Source: Euonymus europaeus
Taxonomy: Eukaryota; Streptophyta; Magnoliopsida; Celastrales; Celastraceae
Length of the DNA stretch: 64,000 nt
Direction of reading: 5' to 3'
NCBI GenBank assembly: GCA_963580455.1
Contig: OY756962.1
Coordinates: 17,254,001-17,318,000 of the forward strand
The notes under the pieces are model-generated. The model searched no databases. It was not told where the DNA came from and saw only the letters and a list, made by a program, of their open reading frames with translations. Below, piece by piece: positions 10,615-22,849 of this stretch (within the stretch, counting starts at the first letter, position 1; each line of letters begins with the position of its first letter). The position numbers and the translations under genes were made by a program.

Positions 10615-12945
10615 AGTGTAGGCGTAGTGCCAGTTGAATGAGCCAACCCAGGAGAGGTTGATGCCAAGCGAAGGGTTAGACAACTTTGTGCCAGACGTAG
10701 ACGTCTAACCTAAGAAGGGCTAAAGCATTTTTGTACCTTGCATAGACATCTAGCCTAGGACGAGGCTGCTACCCAGCGTAGGCGTAGACATCCAGCCTAG
10801 GAGCGGCAGGTGCCAGCGTAGGCACCCTTTTTCCAAACGTATGCATCCAGCCTAGGAAGGGTTGGTGCACCCTTGTGTCAGACGTAGACATTCAGCCTAA
10901 GAGGAGGTTGCGTAGGCACCCTTGTGCCAGAGGCAGGCATTGAGCCTAGGAGGGGAATAGTGCCCCAGTGCCAGAAGTATGCATCCAGCCTAGGAATGGG
11001 CTAGTGCCAAGCGTAGACACTTTTGCACGCGTAGGTATCCAGCCTAAGAGAGGCTGGTGCACCCTTGTGCCAAACGTAGGCGCCAGCCTAGGAGGAGCTG
11101 GTGCATTGCGTAGACATCCAACTAAGAGGAGGTTGCTTGACATCCAACCTAAGGGGAAGCTGCTTGGGCCTCTAGCCTAGAAGCAGACTGGCGCCTATGC
11201 AACAGACATAGGCATGTAGTGTAGGCACTTTTGTGCCAGGTGAATACATCCAACCCAAGAGGGTTGATGTCAAGTGAAGGCTTAGGCAGCCTTGTGCCAA
11301 ATGTAGGCATGCAGCCTAAGAGGGGGCTGCGTAGGCATCAACGTAGGCATTCTTATGCCAGATGAATGCATCCAACTGAAAAGGGGTTGATGCAAGTGAA
11401 GGCTTAGGCAGCCTTGTGTCAGATGTAGACATCCAGCCTAGGAAGGGCTGGTGCCCATCGTAGGCGTAGGCACGTTGCGCCAGACGTAGACATCCAGCCT
11501 AGGATGTAGGCATTTAGCCTAGGAGCGGCTGATGCCCAGCGTAGGAGTAGGCACCTTGTGCCTAACGTAGGCATCCAGCCTAGGAGGAGGTTGAGCGTAG
11601 GGGGCTGGCACCCTTATGCTAGAGGTAGGCATTGAGCCTAGGAGGAGGCTGGTGCCCAGCGTAGGAACTCTTGTGCCAGACTTATGCATCCAGCCTAAGA
11701 GGGGGCTGGTGCGCTCCTGTGCCAGATATAGACGTCCAACCTAGAAGGGGCTGGTGCGTAGGCGCCATTCGACCAGATGTAGGCATCGAGCCTAGGAGGG
11801 ATGGTGCCTAGTGTAGGCGTAGGTAGTGCCAGATGAATGCATGCCAAACGAATGCTTAAAGCACCTTGTGCCAGACGTAGGCATCTAATTGCTCTTGTGC
11901 CAGATGAATGCATTTAACCCAGGAAGGGTTGATGCCAAGCAAAGGCTTAGGCACTCTTGTGCCAGATCAATGCATCCAACCCAGAAGGGGTTAATGCCAA
12001 GCAAAGACTTAAGCAGCGTTATGCCAGATGTAGACGTCCAGCCTATGAGGGATTGGTGCATAGAGATTCTTGCGCCAGATGTAGGCATCGAGCCTAGGAG
12101 GGACTGGTGCATAGACATTTTTGTGCCAGATGTAGTCATCAAACCTAGGAGGGGGCTGGTACCCAAAGTAGGCACCCTTGTGCCAGACGTATGTATCCAG
12201 CCTAAGAGGAGGCTGGTGCGCTCCTGTGCAAGAAGTAAACGTCAAGCCTAGCAGGGACTGGTGCGTAGGCACCTTTTCACCAGATGTAGGCGTCCAGCCT
12301 AAGAAGGGCTGGTACTTAGACAACCTTTCACTAGATGTAGACGTCCAGCCTAGGAGGGGCTGGTGCGTAGACACCTTTGCACCAGGCGTAGGCATTCAGC
12401 CTAGGAGGGGTTGGTGCATTTTGTGGTTTGCGTAGACATCCAACTTGAGAAGAGGCTGTTTGACATCCGACCTAAAGGGAAGTTGCGTAGGCACCCTTGT
12501 GCCAGACGTAGGGAGAAAGCTGATGCCCAATGTAGACGTATGCACTCTTGTGCCAGATGAATGCTTATGCCAAATTTAGATGTCCAGCCTAGGAGGGGCT
12601 GGTACGTAGACAACTTTTCATCAGATGTATGCATCTAGCCTAAGAGTCGCTGGTATGTAGACAAATTTTCATCAGATGTAGGCATCTAGGCTAAGAGGCT
12701 GCGTAGGCACCTATGCACCTGGCATTGGCATCCAGCCTAGGATGGAGCTGGTGCCCAGCATAGGTGTAGGCACCCTTGTGCAAGGCAAATGCATCCAGCC
12801 TAAGAGGAGGCTGGTGCGCTCCTGTGCCAATAGTAGGCATGCAGCCTTAGAGGGGTTGTGAAGGCACCTATGCACCTAGCGTTGGCATCCAGCCTAGGAG
12901 GGAGCTGGTGCCCAACATAGGCGTAGGCACCCTTTGTGAAAAGTG
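10615..12945 (+). repeat. Minisatellite 2, unit with CAGCCTAGGAGGGGCTGG
   Basis: About 2.3 kb of imperfect tandem units built from GTGCCAGACGTAGGCATC, CAGCCTAGGAGGGGCTGG and GTGCCCAGCGTAGGC. Short units are 51-52 bp (for example 12294, 12345, 12397); longer ones add another GTAGGC-rich piece. Every unit holds an inverted repeat CAGCC...GGCTG. The field occupies the place of pol in this element. Short ORFs across it are repeat artefacts. Confidence 0.88.
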
Positions 12946-13028
12946 TCATGATCCTATGGAAAGAGACCCAAGAGGCGAACCACTACTTGCTTGTATTAAG
13001 ATGATTCAAGCCTTAATCCTTCATTCTT

Positions 13029-13057
13029 TGGGAAAGAAGAAAAAGGCTTGGGGCTAT
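13029..13057 (+). other. Purine-rich tract before the 3' LTR
   Basis: A purine-rich run (GGGAAAGAAGAAAAAGG, then CTTGGGGCTAT) ends directly at the 3' LTR start, the expected place for plus-strand priming. It is interrupted by a few pyrimidines, as in many plant Ty3 elements. Confidence 0.6.
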
Positions 13058-13482
13058 TGTGGAGTATAAAAGTGTGATGCCACGTGGCTGTTGGGAGACA
13101 GTGGACACCTGGAGGCTGCACGTAGCACAAGACGATAAGACGTATTGGTAGTGTGATATGTAACTTGAACAACCTCATCCCGCCTTTGGTGATGATCATG
13201 ATCTCGTCAACTTACCTTCAAAATTCAAGTGTAACTTCTCTTCAAAATTCAAACGGGGATTGCATCCATGATGCAAGGAGAGAGGTTACTTGATTTTATT
13301 ATAAATAGCATCACTTGTAACCATTAAAGGGAAGGAATAAGAAATTCAGGCTCCACCGTGGACGTAGGCATTCTTGCTGAACCACGTAAAATCTCTGTGT
13401 GCTTTTACTTTCAATTCAGTTCCTTAGCTGTGATCATTCAACCCAGGAAACTCAAACGTCGGTGCAAATTTTTGCATCGACA
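13058..13482 (+). repeat. 3' LTR of the gag-only element (425 bp)
   Basis: It has the same length and ends as the 5' LTR, with about 12 substitutions by eye. It is followed directly by the target-site duplication ACACC and then by satellite in register. Confidence 0.92.
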
Positions 13483-15966
13483 ACACCATAGATTATTTTT
13501 TTGCAAAAAGACCAGCTTTCATTTTCGAATGGATAAAACCGTTGAAGGCTCATCCGTGGAGAGAGTTGAGCAATTACAAACCATCAAATATGATCGGAGT
13601 ATACTCTTTGCTTTTATTTTATGCCTAATTTTATGGGAATATGCTCTTTAGATTGTTTCATTGTCAACAGATGAACTTTCCTTCCATATTAGAAAATAAT
13701 ATCTAAAAGATGATCCATGGAGAGAGTTGATCAATTTTGAAGTAAAAAAGTTTATCGGTGGACATTTTTATTGTTATTTTATGTAAAATTTGATGATTAT
13801 AAGCTCCATAGATTGTTTCATTGCCAAAAGAATAATTTTTATTCCCAAATGGATAAAACCGTCAAAAGATCCTTCATGGAGAGAGTTGAACGATTCCGAA
13901 CCATCAAACTTTATTGTTGTACACTTGTACTTACTTTATTTATAATTTTTAAGATTATTGGCTTCATAGATTGTTTCATTGCCAAAAGCCAATTTTTGTT
14001 CTAAATTAGACAAAACCTTTGAAAAATTCTTCATAAAGAGAGTTGAGCAATTCCGAACCATCAATGTTGATCTGTGTTGACTTTTTTATTGTTATTTTAG
14101 GTCTAATTTTACGAGAATATGCTTCGTAGATTTTTTCGTTGTCGAAAGACGAACTTTCATTCAAAATTAGACAAAACCTTTAATCTTCCTTCATGGAGAG
14201 AGTTGAGCAATTTCGAACCATCAAGGTTGATTGGTTTTCACTGTTTATTTGTTGTATTTTTACGAGTATAGATTTCGTAGATTGTTTCGTTGCTAAACGA
14301 TCAACTTTCGTTCGCAAATGGACAAAATCGTCAAAAGATCATCCTTGGAGAGAGTTGAACAATTCTAAACCATCAAAGTTGATCGGCATACACTTTTAAT
14401 TATTATTTTATGTTTATTTTTACGAGAATAGACTCCTTAGATTCTTTCATTGCCAAAAGATGAACTTTTATTCCAAATTAGACAAAACTTTCAAAAGAAC
14501 CTTCATGGAGAGAGTTGAGCAATTTTGAACCATCAAAGTTGATCAGTGCATACTTTTTCTTGTAATTTTAATTCTTATTTAACGATAATAGGCTTCATAG
14601 ATTTTTTCGTTGCCAAATGACCAACTTTCATTTCTAAATGGCCAAAACCATTAAAAACTCCTTCATGTAGAGAATTCAGCGATTCCGAACCATCAAATTG
14701 GATTGGTGTACTCCTTTTTTTTGTAATTTTATGACTAATTTAGGAGAATTTGCTCCATAGATTGTTTCCAGGCAAAAGACCTGTGCTCATTCCAAATTAG
14801 ACAAAACCTTAAAAGGTCCTCCATGGTGAGAGTTAAGCAATTACGAAACATTAAAGTTGATCAGTCTACAGTTTTTATTAATATTTTATGTAAAATTTGA
14901 CTGGTATAGGCTCAGTACAATGTTTGAATGCCAAAGGACTAATTTTCGTTCCCAAATCGACAAAACCTTTAAAAGCTCATCCATGGACAGAGTGGACCAA
15001 TTTTGAACCCTCAAAGTTGATCTTGCAAAATTTTTATTGTTATTTTATGTCTAATTTTACGAGTATTGGCTCTGTAGATCGTTATATTGTCAAAAGATCA
15101 ACTTTCGTTCCCAAATGAACAAAACCATTAAAAACTCCTCCATGGAGAGAGTTGAGCAATAAAGAAACCTCAAAGTCGGTGTACACTTTCTATTGCTAGT
15201 TTTTGTCAAATTTGACGAGTATGGGCACCGTAGATAGTTTTGTTAACAAAAGACCAACTTTCATTTCCAAATGGACAAAACCATTAAAGGCTCCTTCATA
15301 GAAGGAGTTGATCAATTTTGAACCATCAAAGTTGGTCGATGTACACTTTTATTGTTATTTTACGTCTAATGTTATGAGAATAGGTTCCTTGGATTGTTTC
15401 GTTAACAAAAGTTGAACTTTCCTTCCAAATTAGACAAAACCTTTACAGTATCCTCCTTGAAGACTTGAGCAATTCTGAACCATCAAACATGATCGGTGTT
15501 CGATTTTTATTTCTTGTATAATGTCAAATTTGATAAGTGTAGATTCCGTAGATTACTTCATTACCAAAATACCAACTTTCGTTCCCAAATGGAGAAAACC
15601 ATTCAAAGATCGTCCATGGAGAGAATTGAGAAATTCTAAACCATCAAAGTTGATCGATGCACACTTTTTCATGTCAATTTAATTATAATTTGAAGATAAT
15701 TGGCTCCGTAAGATTATTTCATTGCCAAAAGACCAACTCTCATTTCCAAATGGACAAAACCGTTAAAAAGTCTTTCGTGGAGAGAATTGAGCAATTATGA
15801 AACCTTGAAGTGAATCAGTGTACACTTTTTATTGCTATTTTATGCTAGATTTGACATGTATAGGCTCTATCAATTGCTTCATTCTCAAAAGACCAATTTT
15901 TGTTTCCAAATGAACAAAATCATTAAAAGATTGTCTTTGGAAAGAGTTGAGCAATTTTGAACAATC
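13483..15966. repeat. ~160-bp satellite array, block 3
   Basis: About 15 monomers that continue in register from block 2 across the gag-only element. Short ORFs (for example around 14193 and 14897) only follow the monomer. The right edge ends at a truncated reversed LTR without a clear duplication, so some satellite was probably lost there. Confidence 0.9.
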
Positions 15967-17576
15967 TGAGCGGTTCAAATTAATCTTTCTAGAAACTATG
16001 CATAGTGATTCTAACGAATCAAGCGTTGTGAATTAAATTGATCAACGGTTCAATTTTAATATGCTTAGATGATAGATACAAAGGAATCTATAGCTCAAAG
16101 GAAATATGGATTTTGGAGTAATCAATAGTACGAATAAAATCACTCTGACTTACTAGGTGTTGCATGGAGGATATGCAAGTACATTTCCTACAGATCAGGG
16201 ACATGTTTTTAACTATGGAAAAGCCTCGATGTCAGAATTGTACATATTGTGGACTGCATCCAAAGTTCAGGTATTGTCATACAAACATTGGATTGATATA
16301 TTTTTCCTAGTCATAGGGTTTGACGGTAAAGAATAATATTAGGGAGCCAAGATATGTATGTCATGTGGAGTCTCCTTGGTAGCCCTAAATAATCTCTTGT
16401 CCTATTTAAGGAAGATTGACAAAATTCACCATATCACAACGATCATTGAGAAAGTTACAAGAATAGAATTTGTATAACAAATAGATATAATTTTATTGGA
16501 TTTTGGTTTTTCTAATGATAACCCCTAAGATATGCAAATTTTTTGTAAGTGTATTTATCGAAAAATAATAATTTTTGAAATTTTGATTTAGATTGTAAAA
16601 TAAATATTTTACATAATCGAAATTAAATCAAGAATGGACGAAGGAGCAAAATAATATTTGAGCCTTGAATTCTTGATGGATTTGGCCAAAGAAGAAACCT
16701 AGTTGTCCAATAAGTAGGATAGATCATGACGGTTTCACTTTGGGCCAAGGCTAGGCCCAAAGCTTGCTTTCCATTGTTAAGCATGTTCGGCCCATTAATG
16801 AAGCGTTGCCGATTACATTGAAGTGATCATGGTCACCGTTATCTAACAATTAGAATTCCTATTGGATTAGGAAGTCTAAACCGAAACTAAGATTGAGACT
16901 AGTATCACATATATTTTCTTAAAGTGAAGGACATATATCTGAATTACAAGTCTTTGGTGCACTTTAAAAAAAGGCATTAGGAAGAGACAGAAGTTGAGAT
17001 GGCAGTGAAGAGGCATGCAAGAATAAAAAACTTTTAAGTGTTCTTTATAGAAGGCTGAGTTGTGTCCTCTTAAAGTAGGCCGTGTGTTACATTCTCAAGT
17101 ATAGTCGTTTGTGACTTCGTGTGGTTCACTACCAATTGGTGATTTTATTTTGCTCATTTGCAGGGACATTAAAGGGAATACCTAGGAAATAACATAGGTC
17201 ATTCTAGGTGATCCGTTCGGTGCTCTATCAATGGGTGGTTCGTGGTCAAGGAGTCTAGGTCGTGATCAAGTGTTAAGTTCGTGATCAAAACGGATAGCAC
17301 GTTGGACCTCGATAGTAAAGAGGTTGGTACAAATCTTTAACCTTTTTCATGCCATGATTCTATGTTTAGATATGAGAATTATTTTTGTACAAAATTAATA
17401 CTAGAAGCATGCTAGGTTTAATTACAAAATTAATTTGGATCTAGGTTAACACACATGACAAGCGTGTAGTAAATTAGGGCTGTATGGCTTCTAATTAAAA
17501 TTTTGATTCGTACCTATGCTAAGAACGATCCATAAAACGCTCCCGCATGTTCTAAAAATTATTTTAGCAACTAACA
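15967..17576 (-). mobile_element. Truncated solo LTR, reversed relative of 433-2606
   Basis: Read on the minus strand it starts TGTTAGTTGCTAAAATAA at 17576 and follows the 433-2606 LTR closely: TAGAATCATGGCAT, CCAACCTCTTTACTATCGAG and AATCACTATGCATAGTTTCT occur in the same order. About 640 bp matching the far end of the other copy are missing, and homology stops near 15967. No matching duplication is found, and the satellite on the two sides is out of register, so a deletion removed the end together with some satellite. It has no coding content. Confidence 0.8.
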
Positions 17577-19747
17577 CGAATTTTGTTTCCAAATGGACAA
17601 AATAGTTAAAAGCTCATGTGTGGAGAGAGTTCAGCAATTAATAAACCTTGAAGTCAATCAGTGTGTACTTTTTATTGCTATTTTATGTCAAATTTAACAA
17701 GTAGAGGCTCCGAAGATTGTTTCGTTGCCAAAAGACCAACTTTCGTTCCGAAATGGACAAAACCGTTAAAATATCGTTCATGGACAGAGTTGAGCGATTA
17801 CAAACCACCAAAATTTATTGGTGTATATTTTTTATTGTTATTTTATGTATAATTTTATGTGAATAGGCTCCGTAGATAGTTTCATTGCCAAAAGACCATC
17901 TCTCGTTCCCAAATGGACAAACCTGTAAAAATATCATTCATGGAGAGAGTTGACCGATTCCAAACCCTGAATGTTGGTTGGTGCATACTATTTACTGTTG
18001 CCTTATGTATAATTTTAAGAGTACTGGCTTCATTGATTGTTCTGTTGAAAAAGGACCAATTTTTGTTCTATATTAGACAAAACTTTTAAAAGACCCTCCT
18101 TAGAGAGAGTTGAGAAATTTCGAACCATCAAAGCTGATTGGTGTTGACTTTTTATTTTTATTTTATGTCTAATTTAAGAGAATAGGCTCCGTAGATTATT
18201 TCGCTGTAAAAAAACATCCATGGAGAGAGTTGAGCAATTTTGAACTACCAAAGTTGTTTTGTGCACACTTTTTATTGTCATTTTAATTATAATTTAAAGA
18301 TAATAGGCACTGTAGATTACTTCGTTGCCAAAAGACCAACTTTCATTCCCAAATGGACAAAGTCGTTAAATGATCATCTATGAGAGAGTTGAATAATTCC
18401 AAACCATCAAAATTGATCGGTGTAGACTTTTTATTGTTATTTTATGTCCAATTTTACAAGAATAGGCTCTTATATTATTTCATTACGAAAAGATGAACTT
18501 TCCTTCCAAATTAGAAAAAATCTCTAAAAGATCCTCCATGGAGAGAGTTGAGCAATTTCAAAATACCAAAGTTGATCGATGGATAATGTTTATTGTTACT
18601 TTATGTCAATTCGATGATTATGGGCTCTGTCGATTGTTTTGTTGCCAAAAGACCAACTTTTGTTCCCAAATGAACAAAATCGTTACGAGCTCCTCCATAG
18701 AGAGAGTTGAGCAATTCCAAACCCTCAAACTTGATTGGTGCACACTTTTCATTGATACTTTATGTCTAATTTTAAGAGTATTGACTTCATAGATTATTTT
18801 GTTGCAGAATGATCAATTTTCGTTCTAAATTAGACAAAACCTTTAAAAGATTCTCCATAGAGTGGGTTGAACAATTCTGAACCAAGTTGATTAGTGTTGA
18901 CTTTTTATTATTATTTTATGTCTAATTTTCTGAGAATAAGCTTCGAAGATTGTTTCGTTGTCGAAAGACGAACTTTCATTCCAAATTAAGCAAAACCTTT
19001 AAAAGATCCTTTATGGAGAGATTTGAGTCATTCTAAACCATCAAATTGCATTACTGTTTACTTTTTATTTGTTGTAATATGTCAAATTTGACAAGTATAG
19101 ATTCTGTAGATTGTTTCGCTGTCAAAAGACCAACTTTGATTCCCAAAGGCAAAAAACTATTAAAAGATCATTCATGGAGAGAGTTGAGCAGTTCTGAAAC
19201 ATCAAAGTTGATCAGTATAGACTTTTTATTTTTATTTTATGTCTAATTTTTTGAGAAAGCACCTTAGATTGTTTCGTTCCCAAAAGACAGACTTTCATTC
19301 TAAATTAGACAAAAATTTTAAAAGATCCTCCATGAAGAGAGTTGAGTAATTTCGAAATAACAAAGTTGATTTGTGGACATTTTTATTGTAATTTTATGTC
19401 AAATTTGACGATTATAGATAACTAAATTGTTTCTTGCCCAAAGACCAACTTTCGTTCCCAAATGGACAAAATCGTTAAAAGATCGTACATGGAGAGAGTT
19501 GAGCAATTCCGAACCATCAAAGTTTATCAGTGTACATTTTTTTCTTGTTATTTTATGTCTAATTTTATTAGAATACGCTACTTAGATTGTTTTGTTTCCA
19601 AAAGATGAACTTTCTTTCCAAGTTAGACAAAATATCTATAAGATCCAGCATGGAGAGAGTTGAGCAATTTTGAACTTCGAAAGTTGATAGGTGGACATGT
19701 TTTACTGTTATTTTATGTCAAATTTGAAGATTATAGGCTCCGTAAAT
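17577..19747. repeat. ~160-bp satellite array, block 4
   Basis: About 13 monomers of the same satellite, ending in CCGTAAAT at the left end of the reversed chromovirus-like element. The sequence continues exactly with TGTTTCAATGCC at 26298, so the element sits inside one monomer. Confidence 0.9.
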
Positions 19748-21449
19748 TGAAACACCCCATTTTTGGAACGTCATATGGTGCTTACTGAACCTTCCTAGAT
19801 CACCAATGTGATTCACATCGAAAGGATCCAACCTTAGTTCACCCAACTAGGTCAAATCAATCAATCAAAAATCCGGTAGCATCTCCTCGTATAGCAGGGA
19901 ATGCCAACCTGAGTCAAAACGCAGCATATCACACACACCACACCAATAATCTGGCAAGGTCTCCGGCCATCTATCAGTATGCAATTCACATCCTAGTAGG
20001 CCTAAGGCGACCTATCAACATGCAAAAACTGATTCACAATAACCTTATGATAAACAATCTATATCCAAATGACATAAGGACCCTAGGTCTACATCCCGGT
20101 TCAGAATATCCAGTCACATGGATTTCCTTTTAACCGTACCACATCCACACCAAGTGGTGACAAACAAATCAACATAACATATACAAATCATTTAAAACAA
20201 AGGTGCCAAAAACACAGTCTCAAACTCACAACCCAACCTTGCCCTTCTGGTGCCATCCATGCCACAACATCTCTACGGATCCGCATTACTATTACATGCA
20301 CTAGTCTCACCTGCAGGAAGGAAAGAAAGTAAAGGGGTGAGCCAAAAGCTCAGTAGGGTAAAAGAGTAATAAACATTGATAGGTTGAATGAAAATAAAAA
20401 GGCAATGCAACAATATGTCATTCAATATAAAAATATATCACGTCAATCACACAATGAGTCAATCCTCTTCTGGTCTCAAATTTGTAGCCTAACTCACAAT
20501 GCACGTTCCACCAAAGAGAATTACTTACTTCCGCGGTCATCACCACACCCACACAAGACCAAGGCATAGGCCAACACCTGCTCATCGACATCTCTAGTTG
20601 GTGGCATAGGTTGCAATGTGCCCTATGTTAAAGGCTATGTTGAGGTCGTGAGTTCGACGCCTAGCAACAACCTGGGCAGGGCATGAGTGCGAAGTGCCAG
20701 ATGGGTTGGGGGTGGGACCCATGGAGCCTGAATGTGAGACGCCTGTGGGGCATGAGTGCCAGGGCAGGGTCGTCACAATAAATAACCCTAGAATCAACAT
20801 ATCTAAGCCATTCGTTCCAACTACTAAAGGATTAGACAATATCTACAAAAAAACCTTAGATTTTTACCAAAATTGAAAAACTTACTTGAATCTTGAAAAT
20901 CTTCTTGAAACTTGCTTGAATCTTCATTCCAAGCATTAATCTTCAATAATATCTCATGAATCTCTCTTTCTCTCTCTAATTTAATCTCTCTCTCTCACAC
21001 ACACACTATAATCGAGCTTCACCAAGTAAAATACAATTTTTGGTTGTGTATAACCATTTAACAGCTCCGGGTGCACCTAGGCATGTAGGAGGTGCACCTA
21101 GGCGTAATTGGTCTCTAGTTTCTTTGATGACTACTGGACTGGGCGCTCCTTGGCAAACCTTTGCACACGCCTAGGTGCTTTCCAACTAAGCGTGTGGTCA
21201 TTGCTCCTAGACGCCACTTGCCTTTCTTATTTTCAATTGTGGCTTGGTCTAAGCTTCGATTTGATATATTGTGGACCCAAAACGGACATCTGTGCAAAAA
21301 GTTATGACCCATTTAGTGAACCTTGTTAAAACACAACTCTTTGTGATCCCATGCGATATAGGTGAACCGTAATCTATTCGAATCAATTTTTAATAATTTA
21401 CTACCCAAAATTTAACCGAAACTTAATATTTTTGGGTTGGAGTTGCGCA
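19748..21449 (-). repeat. 3' LTR (by element orientation) of the chromovirus-like element
   Basis: It starts TGAAACACCCCATTTTTGG and ends GTTGCGCA. It follows the right LTR closely, but at about 20570-20785 a sequence of some 210 bp replaces about 650 bp of the other LTR. The conserved motif GAGCCAAAAGCTCAGTAGGG (minus strand CTACTGAGCTTTTGGCTC) lies at 20339-20358. Confidence 0.8.
20590..20785 (+). mobile_element. Possible tRNA-derived SINE fragment inside the LTR
   Basis: This GC-rich insert is absent from the other LTR. It has an A-box-like TGGCATAGGTTG near 20602 and a B-box-like AGTTCGACGC at 20651-20660, about 50 bp apart, and ends near CACAATAAATAA. tRNA-derived SINEs have this layout. 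No target duplication or clean tail was found and the insert coincides with a deletion, so it could equally be filler DNA at a repaired break. Confidence 0.3.
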
Positions 21450-21462
21450 TCCCTTCCCCCTT
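21450..21462 (-). other. Polypurine tract of the chromovirus-like element
   Basis: The plus strand reads TCCCTTCCCCCTT directly beside the inner end of the left LTR, that is AAGGGGGAAGGGA on the element strand. This is the expected plus-strand primer next to a 3' LTR and fixes the minus orientation. Confidence 0.8.
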
Positions 21463-22849
21463 AAAAAATTTCTTCCCCAAAATTTAAACTATTCTACCTC
21501 AACTCTAAAACAACTCGGGTACTTCTCCCTTTTTTCAACTCTATCTCAAAAGTCGTTTCTCCTACCTATAGTACTTTCATGGAACCCTCATCGATGGTGT
21601 GATACTAAAAATTATGACTTTCTCCACTATATATCATCATCTATACATCACTGACCAATTTTTGACCCAACCTCGATCATAAAATCCAGACGGAACTCAT
21701 TCTGCTCAAGTGATGTCTTCATCACCATTTAGCGTTTCAATAAGTGTAAATCTAACTGTCATGTAACTCCAATCAAAAATTTATTTACCACTATTCTCCT
21801 ATTATATATAAATATACACACACACACATATGATTACATTATTACTCACAAACTCAACACGCCACCTCACTACGAGGTCATTCATTAATTATGAAAAGTT
21901 CCCACATTTTGTGTCTCTATCTAATACCAGCCAACTCACATTCATACTAAAAACTTATTCGCATTCATATCTTAGACTCACACAAAACTAGGTTAATGTC
22001 ATACAGTGCTTGTCTTCAAGACCTATTAATCCTCATATTCTTCCTCAACCTCTTCGATTCAACCCAAGCACATCTCTTAATATGAAATAAATCAATTCAT
22101 TTTCGTCCACAAATTCTCTTACCATTAACTCAATACACCAATTTGTGGCCAGCCGCATCCAATACTTAATAGACATCCCAATAAACCAACTGTGATAGCC
22201 CGTGTCCAATACCTATCTAACAGCCCAAGTACTATTTCACAGGCCCATTTGCACAAACATGCTCCGCAGAACCTTGGGAAACTGCTTTTCTATTATTCAA
22301 GGTATGTTAGTGCTAAAAAAGTACTCCCCGAACATCTTTCCCGATAGATGTGAATTTTTGGTTGAAACCCCCATATCATATGACAATTCTACAACATGAT
22401 CTCACTTAAGTCAACAAAACCCAAGCACCCACGTCGATATTGTATTTCACACCATGATCATTCATAACCAGTCTACCATAGGTCACACCAACAAAGGGTT
22501 TACAAAACATGCCGATCCAAGCATCACACTATGGGCTTTCACTACCACCCCGCACCACAATACCATCAAGGTTATTGATTATAACTTACGGCTCACTTTA
22601 CATTAGCCAAATTGAAAAATTCCACAAGTATTTGTCACCCATTAAAGGATCAAGTGCTATTGAAAAATTATCATAGCACTCCCGAACTCAAATTTCTATC
22701 CACAATTTTTTAAGATAAACGCTCAATCAAACGACGCTCATATCCAACAACTTATAGGTAAGAAAATACCTCTTATGAAGTTTGGGTTTTCAAGAATCTC
22801 TTGATGTCACAATGCAAAGCACTTCCATGAGTTTGTACCTATTGTGCGC
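21463..22849. other. Internal non-coding remainder of the chromovirus-like element
   Basis: An AT-rich stretch between the polypurine tract and the gag remnant, where pol would lie in an autonomous element. I see no protease, polymerase or integrase motif in it. A short AC repeat lies near 21815-21828. Confidence 0.6.

Larger units (their letters stand above)
7691..13482 (+). mobile_element. Non-autonomous Ty3/gypsy-type LTR element, gag only
   Basis: A complete 5792-bp element with two 425-bp LTRs and a perfect 5-bp target-site duplication, ACACC at 7686-7690 and 13483-13487. The LTRs differ at about 12 of 425 positions by eye, mostly C/T and G/A changes as expected from methylated DNA. In order it holds 5' LTR, primer site, a broken gag, two minisatellite fields, a purine-rich tract and 3' LTR. 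No protease, reverse transcriptase, RNase H or integrase is seen, so it would depend on a relative for mobility. The gag type and the primer site suggest a Tat-like lineage, which is inference. Confidence 0.9.

Noticed and set aside
11695..12634. Overlapping ORFs on both strands in minisatellite 2
   Set aside because: Open frames on both strands follow from the repeat unit's composition. Peptides are simple repeats of the unit.
9769..12945. CRISPR-like regular repeats
   Set aside because: Spacers are as repetitive as the repeats, no cas genes exist, and the context is a plant LTR element.
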